A stretch of DNA of 64,000 nucleotides. Origin: Drosophila pseudoobscura. Taxonomy: Eukaryota; Arthropoda; Insecta; Diptera; Drosophilidae. Position 1 is the stretch's first letter; each line of letters begins with the position of its first letter. The position numbers and the translations under genes are program-made. The notes below the pieces were generated by a model that was not told the origin of the DNA, did no database searches, and saw only the letters and a list, made by a program, of their open reading frames with translations. This document shows positions 1-11,050 of the stretch, one piece after another. The stretch spans positions 17,732,001-17,796,000 of the forward strand of contig NC_046679.1 in assembly GCF_009870125.1 (NCBI RefSeq), in the 5' to 3' direction.

Positions 1-1334
1 TGGCGGCTGGGCTGGCCGCACAACCCCTAGTTTTTTAGCGACCCTTAGCCGGAAAATGCTCTCGGAAAATGCCATGCTCTTCGCTGCCTTGCGTTACGTG
101 TTTTCGGTTTGGTGCCGTTTTTTCGTTACTTTTTTCCCGACCAATAAAATGCCAGCATTCATGTAAATTTATCTGCAAAAGAGAGTTTTTTAGGTAAAAA
201 ATGTCATTGAATGCAAGAGAGGAGAGAATGTAGAGGAATCTATGTATCTCAACCAAAAGAGTGAGCGAGAGCGGAGACTATAGAGCAGTAAATAGACGAG
301 TGAGGGAATTTCATAAAGATTGTTTACATAGAAATACATTTGTACATACTATGCATGCATTTATAAATATTTTAAAGAAAATGATGATCAGCTAATATTA
401 GGTACTTATAAAGTATTAACTATTAACTTATGGTCGATAGACATACTCGTATTTCGAAAGCTGGCAGAGTGTAGATTCTTGTGTAAATGTTGAAATACGA
501 ATCTTTTTTGAATGAAAAAGGCATTACTGCGATAGTTCTAATGGCATACATCTCACCCCACTATATATATATATGTATATATATACATATATTCACATAT
601 ACATATAATAGCTAAGCTAGCTGCCTAATAATTTCAATATATTTTTGATTAATTTATCATTGTCTTAAAACTTTCCCACACTAGCAAAATTCAATCTACA
701 ATTTTTACCCAACAGCATTGACTGTTTTCCACGACTATAATCGAATCTAAAGTCTCACAAAGTGTACATGCCGCATCTTTGTCAGGATCATTCAGGATCA
801 TGGAGGATCGCTTCTCTATGCAAATTGTTCGGGCGAATTTCGGCAAAACTGAGAACCAAACAAAACCCAAAGGATTGGCGCGCCTTAGAACTGGAGCAGC
901 TGCTCTCCCTCAGAGACATAATCGAATGAAAACCATTCAAATGCAAAAAAATAAAACATACATTTTTACGCCATAGAAAAATTGTTCAAAATTAAAATTA
1001 CAATCGAGCAAAAAATCTGCATTACAATCGTGCAAAAATACCCAAATTTTCATAGAGCCGTTGCAAAAAAAATTTGCATATAAAAAAAACCATTGCAGAA
1101 AATCCGAACAAGAGCAAACCGTTCGAGGAGCCGCTTTCCATTCGAAGGAGGCGACATGTTACATCCGCTGCGCAGGCGCACCGATTCCCTCGCAGAAAGT
1201 AATTTGCATAAATTATTGTTGTAAAATATTGGCACGCAGAAGCATTTGCATAATTTTGGCATAGCCGCCCGGGGCCAGAGCGGGTGAGACGATCGAATCG
1301 GGGTCTGCACCAACCTCGTCCTCGGGCCCATTGG
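1..1334. other. gene-free left flank
   Basis: No reading frame here looks like a conserved protein. The stretch is AT-rich, with an alternating TATA/CATA tract near 560-610 and several ATTTGCAT-like octamers (about 816, 1071, 1200, 1246). The part from about 1200 onward resembles, with much divergence, the sequence outside the right arm of the inverted duplication (about 5676-5835), so the duplication may extend further outward in decayed form. It may be intergenic or intronic to a gene outside the window. Confidence 0.5.
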
Positions 1335-2697
1335 CAGCCAGTGTTATGCAAATGGACCTGCAACTCGGGGAGTCGGGGAGGAGGGTTACATTACACTCCA
1401 GGCTCGCAGCACGCAGATCGACTGCGCACGCGCGCCGTGTGGAAACTTATGCAAATCAGCGAGGAAATCCCTCGAACATCGAACAAATCGATTGGCGAAG
1501 GGCGGAAGCTGGGGGACGCCTCGGCTACGGCTGGGCTGAGGATGGCTGAGGCCATCGATTGATTTTGAATTTGCATTTGCATTCGGTCCTAGCTAGGCTA
1601 AGGATGGAAAGGAGGAAGGAAAGGAGCTGGTTTGTCACTTGGTTGGCGAATCGGGATTGAAGTGGATTTTCCAATTGTTGCCATAATTGAGTGACATGGA
1701 TAACACAGAGAGGGACGGAGAATGAGAGGGAGAATGAGAGGGAGAGAGGGAGAGATAGGAACTAACCCATGTTCTGTGCTATTGATTACAAAAAAGGTTC
1801 CACGCCAAAATGGCAACTGGAATGGAAATCTGCATGAAAATGCAGACAAAAGCCCATACGTTTCCATAGTATAAAGGCGATCCATAGGTCGGTTCAAGGC
1901 TTGTTTTAATTCCCCATGTACGCTCATTCATAGTTGCTTTTATGCTTTTACATTTACATATGAGAAATATTCATTCATATTCAGTTACAAATGGAAAACT
2001 TTTGTAAGTCGCGTTCAGTGTTTTTGCTGCTGGCTCGGTTGATTGCAGTTAGTCCTGGAGAGTCATTTATTCAGGGGACACGGAGCGACAATTATTATTT
2101 CGGGCTAAACTTTAGAATTAGCATTACACTGGGAAATCAATTAGGGAAGTAGAAGGCCACCATGATCGCTCAAAGCCAGCGACCTTATAGAGTTTTAATT
2201 GCTGGCGAATTTCTCTCCTATGTCGAACAGACCCCGGGAGGAAGACGGCTCTGAGTTATCACTGATGTCATCAACGTGAGAAAATCCCTGGGAACAATTC
2301 CAGCACTTCCTTTCAGTGGATAGCGTATCTCCCATCTTTTCCCCTCATTACGTCAATTGCCTGTGGCACTTCGATCCTCACAATCTCTACGATTTATGCT
2401 AAAAAGTAAACAAAAATCGTTTGAATATTCTGAATATTCTGGAGGGGCGCTTCATTCAGAGGGCACACTATGCACACCCCATTTACCTATTTTCCTTTTC
2501 TTGAATATTTTCTCTATTTTCCTCCTCTTTGTGATTCTTTGTTTTGGGATGCGTTTAGCCACAGATTTATTGCCTCAACAAAATCTCAACATCTATCCCT
2601 GAATAGGATGTGTGTCTTCCCTCCCTAGATCGATGATATTTCAATATATTCATTGGAATCCCTCGCACTCTGTTTCTCCAACAATGCTGACCCTTGG
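1335..2697 (+). repeat. left arm of a 1.37-kb inverted duplication
   Basis: This segment reappears in reverse complement at 4300-5675. Long stretches match base for base: the GC-rich block with GCGCACGCGCGCCGTGTGG near 1420-1440, the GAGAGGGA-rich block near 1710-1755, and the block ending in CAATGCTGACCCTTGG at about 2697. By eye the arms differ by a few substitutions per hundred bases plus small indels, for example extra copies of a GAATGAGAGGGA unit in this arm. No transposase, terminal repeat or poly(A) end marks it as a known element. Paired open frames in the two arms are shared only because the DNA is duplicated and do not look coding. Confidence 0.85.
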
Positions 2698-4299
2698 CTA
2701 ATGCTGGAAGTTGGTTGGATGCCAATGATGATCAAAAATGCTAATGAAATGCAAATGGACACGCGTAGGATCTTAGGAATAAGCTGGACACGGGCGTGAA
2801 ATCGGAGATTATCTATGGAGGGACAATGGAGAGGGATCGCCTTGACCAATGGTCAGCGCGCGTGCCTATTGGTGAAGGATAATGGGTTACTTATTGGGTA
2901 GTCAAACAGGTTTTCTATTGGAGGGTGCTCAGTGGTCATCTTAGTCGGACATCCTTTGGGCGCGTGGATGGGACAACAACAAGGGGTAATTGAGGTGGTC
3001 AATGGTCACGCCGACACGGCGCCATTTTCCGTCAGTCCTACTTATTTTTCTACATTGGCTAATTTATAACGGTTATTCCAAAGGAATCCTTCAAGGAATA
3101 AAAAAAACTTGAGAAAGATTTCTCATACAATCCCGACCCTTTGGGTCAGGCCAAACACAGCAAAGCCGAATGCTGCAATTAAACTCGCTTTTGCGCATCC
3201 TTTCGGAAGCGTACATTAAAAGGTAACAAAAGGGTTGAAGGGTCGCTCGACGAATCTCCTCGCCCAAAACCGGACCGGACTCGTGGCCACGAATCAAAAA
3301 TGAAAATCACAAGCAAACCGGTTTGGACATCGGCATTAATTTTCAGAAAGGCAGCGAAGAAAATTTCAACAGTAAAGCAAAAAAAAAGGACGAAAGGATG
3401 GGACCATAGAAGAATATATGGACCATATGTCGGTCCATAGCGGGATCTGGTCAACATGGAAGCATAGAGGCTAGAGGCGGCGGCAGCATCACCTTTCGTT
3501 CAGCCAGCTTGGGTATTGGGTGTCCCCTAACGGCTGCTGATGGTCCTTGTCCTGATCCTGATCCTGTTCCCGAAGCTGCTGCGTCTGCCAGCTTTGGGGT
3601 GGCAGTCGGGCATGAAAGTTGGACAGACAGGACAATGGCGACCGGGTTCAAAGGGTAGCCTTGCGGTCATGCATTCAAATTATCTTTCTATTTTGTTCTC
3701 AGCATGTTTACCAATGACCCCGTCCCGCCTGGGAAGCTATGGCTCCTCGGCGAGAGGTCGGCCATTTTGTTAAACACAAATATGTTCTCGAATTAACGGA
3801 AATTTCTCAAGAACTCCACAAACGAAACAAATCAATGGGAACCCAAATGGAACCCCAAATAAGAGATCTCAACATGCGCCGATAGACAGATAGATGGTAG
3901 GACAGTGCCCCCGGGTATCGCGTGCCATACTGACCACCATTCCAAACCCTTTTCTTAATCCTTAACCCTCGAAAACTGGTTCTTGACCAGCGCTAATCGA
4001 TCGAAGCACTCGGACGCGTGTCATTCGCGGGGTTGGTCAGTCGAAGATGGACAAACTGCCCCTAAGAACGAACCCAAGCCCAAGGACCCGACACTTCACA
4101 CATTTGCATTGTCATATGCAATGACTTTATCCTGAGCCACTGTCCGCCGTCCATCCATATCCATTGCATCCCTAAGTGGTCGAGTGCTCCCTCCAAGAGT
4201 GTGGACAGATCGTTCGCAAATGAAGATCCTATTAGCCTTCCCTGTGGTCATTGATGGCCCGACCCCAGCTGCCAAATACGTATGCAAAAAGGCAGCAGC
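2698..4299. other. unique spacer between the inverted arms
   Basis: About 1.6 kb without a visible copy elsewhere in the window and without a convincing gene. It separates the two arms of the inverted duplication, so it is either the loop of a potential hairpin or a segment inverted between duplicated breakpoints. Confidence 0.6.
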
Positions 4300-5675
4300 C
4301 CAAGGGTCAGCATTGTTGGAGAAACAGAGTGCGAGGGATGCCAATGAATATATTGAAATATCATCGATCAAGGGAAGGAGACACGCATCCTGTTCAGGGA
4401 TAGATGTTGAGATTTTGTTGAGGCAATAAATCTGTGGCTAAACGCATCCCAAAACAAAGAATCACAAAGAGGAGGAAAATAGAGAAAATATTCAAGAAAA
4501 GGAAAATAGGTAAATGGGGTGTGCATAGTATGCCCTCTGAATGAAGCGCCCCTCCAGAATATTCAGAATATTCAAACGTTTTTTGTTTACTTTTTAGCAT
4601 AAATCGTAGAGATTGTGAGGATCGGATCGAAGTGCCACAGGCAATTGACGTAATGAGGGGCAAAGATGGGAGATACGCTATCCACTGGAAGTGCTGGAAT
4701 TGTTCCCAGGGATTTTCTCACGTTGATGACATCAGTGATAACTCAGAGCCGTCTTCCTCCCGGGGTCTGTTCAACATAGGAGAGAAATTCGCCAGCAATT
4801 AAAACTCTATAAGGTCGCTGGTTCTGAGCGATCATGGTGGCCCTATGGTGGGTATTCCCTAATTGATTTCCCAGTGTAATGCTAATTCTAAAGTTTAGCC
4901 CGAAATAATAATTGTCGCTTGGTGTCCCCTGAATAAATGACTCCTCAGGACTAACTGCAATCAACCGAGCCAGCAGTAAAAACACTGAACGTGACTTACA
5001 AAAGTTTTCCATTTGTAACTGAATATGAATTTCTCATATGTAAATGTGAAAGCATAAAAGCAACTATGAATGACCCTACATGGGGAATTAAAACAAGCCT
5101 TGAACCGACCTATGGATCGCCTTTATACTATGGAAACGTATGGGCTTTTGTCTGCATTTTCATGCAGATTTCCATTCCAGTTGCCATTTTGGCGTGGAAC
5201 CTTTTTTGTAATCAATAGCACAGAACATGGGTTAGTTCCTATCTCTCCCTCTCTCCCTCTCATTCGCCGTCCCTCTCTGTGTTATCCATGTCACTCAATT
5301 ATGGCAACAATTGGAAAATCCACTTCAATCCCGATTCGCCAACCAAGTGACAAACCAGCTCCTTTCCTTCCTCCTTTCCATCCTTCCTATTTCCATGCTT
5401 CCACTGTGCCTTGCTTAGCCAGGACCGAATGCAAATGCAAATTCAAAATCAATCGATGGCCTCAGCCATCCTCAGCCCAGCCGTAGCCGAAGCGTCCCCC
5501 AGCTTCCGCCCTTCGCCAATCGATTTGTTCGATGTTCGAGGGATTTCCTCGCTGATTTGCATAAGTTTCCACACGGCGCGCGTGCGCAGTCGATCTGCGT
5601 GCTGCGGGCCTGGAGTGTAATGTAACCCTCCTCCCCGACTGAGAACGGAATTGCAGGTCCATTTGCATAACACTG
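4300..5675 (-). repeat. right arm of the 1.37-kb inverted duplication
   Basis: Reverse complement of 1335-2697. Read on the minus strand it runs from GCCAGTGTTATGCAAATGG at its outer end to CAATGCTGACCCTTGGG at its inner end. Compared with the left arm it carries a short insertion near 4845 (CCCTATGGTGGGTATT side) and lacks part of the GAGAGGGA tandem near 5265. Similarity beyond the outer end (about 5676-5835) is patchy, mostly conserved octamers with diverged DNA between them. Confidence 0.85.
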
Positions 5676-8600
5676 GCTCGGTGTCGGTTCTCGTGCCCGT
5701 GTCCTGGTGCCGGCTGCCGGCTGCCTGCCTTGCAAGGCCCTGGTGGAAAAGTCGCCTGTGCCAAAATTATGCAAATATTGGTTAAATGCGTTTTGGGCAT
5801 CAGGTCCCTTCTCGTGCTGGAAATTTGCATAATTTATTAATCACATACATGGGATAGGCCATGCGGAGGGTTGCAGTGCAAATAGTCGTTATTTTTTGTC
5901 AGCAGCTGATTTTTATTTTTAGACTTCGTTTAATGCATTTTTGAGCATTTTCGCAGAGGAAGATTCTGGCAGAAAGATTTTCACACTTTTTAGGGAACCA
6001 AAACCTAAAACTTGGAGAACAATTTATCAAAAATATTTGCCTTTTCAGCAGCTGTCCGACTTGATTGATGATCGTTATGAGTTCCTTGGACTTGTCTCCA
6101 GGATTGCCAGAGAAATCATTAGCTCCGAGTCAAGTTACCGATCGCAGAAATTTCTCACGAGTTTTTAAGGATTTTCGGGGCATCTTTTTTCGATTTTCTG
6201 GAGGGTTTTTTTCGTAAAACTAATGGCAATATTAAAATTAATGAACGCAAGCGATGTTATAAGATACTTTACGGAGCACCCTGCAAATATTTACCCTTTT
6301 TCTGGGCGAAATGTTGCCTTAATTTAGGAAACTGCAATTTCTATTCCGCATCCCTGCCAGGTAGGAGAGCATAGAATCTGGCGAATTTTCTAATTGACAG
6401 GAAAGGGTTTCGTTTTCAAGGAGTTTCGTAAAGTTTCATTTTCCGCATTTTTGCAACCCCTAGCGAATGTCCTTGCCAGGGGTCAGCTGCCAAAGTTCCC
6501 TGAACTCTGCAGCGCGAATGTGGAGAAAATAAAAATTGGAAAGAAAACCGAAAGGAGAAATATGGAATTATAATCTTATTACATCGTCACAACAAACAGC
6601 GCAACTCGGCGCCCCCTTGGCATCCCATGGGCATGGCATCCTTCGATCTTCTTCAGCTGCCTTTCTGGATTGCTGGATGCTTGCCTGCCAGGAAACTGCG
6701 CACCGGCCGGAGATACCGACATTTGTCCCGAATTCCCTTCTTCGCAGAGCAATCCTTTCAGACACACACCGCACGGCGCACACAATGAGACGTGTCCTTA
6801 CAAAAAGGATTACGCAGCATGCTTAGACAAATGCTTTGGAGGGAACATCTTGTTATGTGCTCGGCATCATCTCCCTCTCTCTTCGCAGCTTGAGGGTGGA
6901 TTCTCGATACTCAATCGGTTTCCTCTTTTTTTTTTTGGCATTTTCTGTACAAATTCCGTTCTTGTTTAGTGGAAAATGCTCCGACCTTGCTTTAGTTTTG
7001 ATTTAATTTTCGTTTTGGTTTTGGCAGTTGCGCAATCAGCCGAACAACGCCAACACTGTTCCAGGGAACAGGATCGGGATATCATGATCAGGGCACGTTT
7101 GCAGCCTGATTGGGTTTCCGTTTCCATTGTCTCCGAAGGAAGGAACATCAATGCCAGTTCTGGAATGCCATGCAACCTCTAAGTTGATACAACGTCCAAT
7201 ACTGTCCTTCAAAATAGTTCTTGTCTTATCTTTAAATACAATTTCTGATCCTGATCTGATCTATTCAATCAAAACTATGAACGTAATGTTGTACAACAAT
7301 TTTCAGATGGGTGTTTCAAAACTATTTAGTGTTATTCCTTGAATATATTTCTTGTTTTGCATTATTTTGATAAGATAATTGTATTGTAGATCAAATTAAA
7401 ATGGGATAATACGTTCTATAATTTACCAAATATAATACAATAATAAAAAAAAGGTGGGTTGATTTACTAAAAATGTTAGACCTTATTTATTGGACAATTT
7501 TCGTAATTACTAGCTTGTGTTGCTGGGATCTAGCACCACTAGATAACCGAAATAAATAAAAAAAAATAAACACCTTGCCATAAGAAAAATATATAGTTAG
7601 CTTCAAACATGAAAACATATTTTAGGATATCAGCGCTGTATCGCACAGTAACTTCTTAAGAACAATATTTAGTTAGTTGCTGATAATTACTGAAAATCTT
7701 TAATTATCTACGGGAGGATCGTATGTTATGTCACCTCTTTGCAGTCTGTATGTGTTCACATTAAGCCAGAGCTCTACTGGAAGTTGTTAAAAATAGTAAT
7801 ATTTAAGAATAACCAGAAAGTGGAAATGCGATCTGGGGTTTGAATGTATCCAAGTAACAGTGTGCAAAGGGGATTCCTCGATACGTGTAACCTCGAAACG
7901 TAAACACAATCATTAAGTCTCAATCAATATTCTCGCCCTGCACTTCGCCCCTGGACCTGTCCGAGCTGACGACATCAACAGTCTGCTAATGACAGCCAAA
8001 ATTTATGCAAATTGAGTGTCAAACAAGGGCGTTGAAGGGCCATGTCCGATGGCAGTCAGCTCTTTCTCTCTCGCCTGCAAACTTTGGAAAAGCGAAACAA
8101 TTAAGTTTGGCTGACTTTATTATCGGCGGTTGCGAACTCTTTAAGGATCTGGGAAAAAACTGTTAAGCTTTAGTGGGATGGCGGTGAATCTTGGTGGCCT
8201 AAGCAAATAATTAGGTACCAACTTTGATTAATATTTGTTTGGACAGTCAAGAGGAAGAGTCGCCCGGGAGGGAAGCGAAACCCACCCTTGGTCCCCATGG
8301 TTTTGCCATTTTTCGGCAACGGAAATTAAAGAAAAATAGGAAGAGATAGGAAGATGGTTTTCTCCTTTAAATCCCCGTCCAGTCAGGCATGAAGGCACTT
8401 TTGCCGCAGCTTAGCTCGCTCGGGCAAGGTCAGGGTCCATTAGGTTAAATGATATTGATGATGATCGCAGGCAGCGATCAGATCAGCTGGCGCTGTCCCT
8501 TCGACTGAGGGTTACTTTCGCTTAAGATCTGCTTTTTATCTGCCATTTGCCTGGGAAAATTTCTCACATTTTCACACAAAAACAAAAATTATTGAGCTGT

Positions 8601-10149
8601 TTACGTTCGCTTTGGTCCCGGGTCTGGTCCTGCTAATAAAGCAATTAATAGGATTAAATATGCAAGGACACATAGGCACTATGTTGACAGTTGACTGGCC
8701 AGAGGTCAAGTTCCATTGGTCATTTGGCAGCAGCTCAGGGGTGGCCGAAACTGCCAAATAGTCAAATTGTTAGCTACTCGAATTTTAAGGAACCTTTCAT
8801 CGAAAATAGGCCTAGTCCGTTACGTGATCTTCCAATCATTGATTGATGGTTATGCCTGGTCAAAAACTATTGATCATCCTGCCAGGGGTTGGCCCTCTCC
8901 ACGGCCACGGACTATGAAAGTCTCGAATTTCCTACTAGGAAAACCCTTCGAAAAACTGATACTTTTTACACCAATCCCTTGCGCGGAAATCGAATGACAA
9001 ATGCCATCCTAATGATGTCAGCTGCTGCAACCAAGATTTATGTGAAAGTCTCCTCGAGGTGGTTCCTTCCGAAAGGGTAATGTAACCCTTGCCGGGGGGA
9101 AGGGGAACCTTCATGCAAAAAAAGAAAAAGTATTTACGTGTTTCTGCCTGTCTGAGCAAAAGGATTCGCACAAGGGAAACCTGCATTCTGCGCTCCTTTT
9201 GCCCGGGCTGCATCGAAAATTCATGCCTAATCCTTTCCTTCCTTATTACTGTGTATTTTTTCCACGATTGTTGCCATTCCCCCGACATTCGATACTGCAA
9301 ATTGCATAAACAAGGAGCATGGGAAATTAATAAATTGATTGAAGACGGCAAAAGGGTTGAGGGTTCCGCAGAAAAGCATTTTTGCATTCGTAGATTGCCG
9401 ATATCTGAGGCTTGGGAAAATTTCAGAGCAAGATTGCGGAAATTGATTGTTCGTAAAGAGTTCGATGTGGAAGTAGAAAAACTATTCATTAGTGCAAAGA
9501 AATACCTTCGAATACCTCTCTTTTCCCCTTTTTGGAATATACAAAATATGTGTGGCATATGTTGAAGTGATCTTTGCAAAGGAATAACCGATATGTTAAC
9601 ATATCATATGGGTCTGTTGGTCTCCAAACACTTGCAGAATATGCTCGAAAAGAGCATTGAATAATTTGTATTGCTTATAAAGATGGAATGGTATTTAAAA
9701 GATATTATGTAAGGACATCTTGACATTTCACACGGTGTTCCTTAAGTGGAACCAGGAGATTTAAATTGTAAATAGTTTATTACCTCAAAAAAGGATAAAG
9801 ATAAAGTCTCTACCTTGCGAGATCTTAGACTTGCAACTCCCTACATATATTTCCTTAAATTTTCCGACTGTTCTCCTAATGGAAGCCCGACCTCATTACT
9901 TAATCATATATTTGCCAATTTCCAATCGACTTCATACAACCTAACATCGTTTGTAAATGCGCCTTGAATTTCATGAATATTTAAAAGGATTGAAAGGAGT
10001 TGCCTGCCAAACGAATACCGGGCTCAAGACGAACGTATTGGCACTTGAGGAGAATTAACATTTAGCACTGTGCTTGCCAAACAAAAACGCATCAAAATGA
10101 AATCAAGGACTTGGCTGCGGGAACTTCTAACCCATTGGCCGGGGTGTTG

Positions 10150-10292
10150 AATCCGGGAAATTTGCATAACATTGGCACAAGTCAAAAATGAGTCCCGCAT
10201 CCCCCGGCCCAGCCCAATCTCATCCCTCGCCTGCAGGCCAGGACCCACGGACACCCGCTTAATTGAAAATGCCAAAATTATGCAAATTTTCA
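10150..10292. repeat. diverged third copy of an octamer-bounded module
   Basis: The ends of this 140-bp unit read AATTTGCATAACATTGGCAC and CCAAAATTATGCAAATTT. The same paired ends, ATTTGCATAACACTGGC and GCCAAAATTATGCAAATATT, occur at 5657-5780, and in inverse order at about 1245-1350 (ATTTGCATAATTTTGGC and GCCAGTGTTATGCAAAT). The GC-rich interior is only weakly similar. I see shared ends and similar spacing. Common origin is inferred. Confidence 0.5.
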
Positions 10293-11024
10293 CAAAAAAC
10301 TCAGATGTGCATCATTTGGGTCACATTTGTCGGCAGGAGGCTGTGGAAAATTTGCATGCTAGCGGAATGAATTCTCGGAAAATATATGCAACGCCATTTT
10401 CAGTTTATCATTTATAACTTACGCTCTCTGAATAAAATTATTTTTATAGCTATAGTTTTTCTACTGCTAGGATTTCGAATTTAGGAAGTGGCACTGGGGA
10501 AGTCGGAAGTCATAATAAAGCTTATACATATATTCTGTTCTTGAGATCACTCAGTTTTAGTTTTTTCCGACATGATACTTAAAATATTGAAAACTATAAA
10601 GCCGATACGATTTTCATGGAGAAACATTGCTCAAATCATTGCAATCATTGCTTAAAGAAATCTTTGCAGAAACATTTAAAGACTCAACCCACCAGGTGAT
10701 GTTTACCAGTCCAGATATTTATGGCACATGGACCTGCGCTCTTAAGTTAAGAGTTAAGATTTCTAGGACTATCCGTTTCGTTTTTTAGAGAGTACAAGCA
10801 GATTGATTCATTCGCCCCACACGAGAATCTCCCATTGATTTTCTTGACTTGCCGTCGCGAGCAAAGCCTAGATACCTTAAGATATACTGACAATAGATCG
10901 ATTGATAGATGATCGTAAAAGTTCAAGCAAATATTAATAATGCGTTGATGTCCTTAAAAAACCCAAAACTTTTGACTTTGAGTTTCCAATTCCATTTAAG
11001 AGAACGCAGGGAATACGGTCTCGT

Positions 11025-11050
11025 CTCTTTCTCTCTCTCTCTCTCTTCGC
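11025..11050. repeat. CT microsatellite
   Basis: A run of alternating CT, with one TTT interruption, in non-coding DNA. Confidence 0.8.

Noticed and set aside
1598-5486. Open frames of 80-140 codons repeated in both arms of the left inverted duplication
   Set aside because: They match each other only because the DNA is duplicated. Indels between the arms break frames, and no domain or codon bias is visible.
9089-9565. Annotating the plus-strand frame as a gene
   Set aside because: There is no homology I recognise and an overlapping frame on the other strand, with no supporting promoter or splice evidence. Kept only as a finding.
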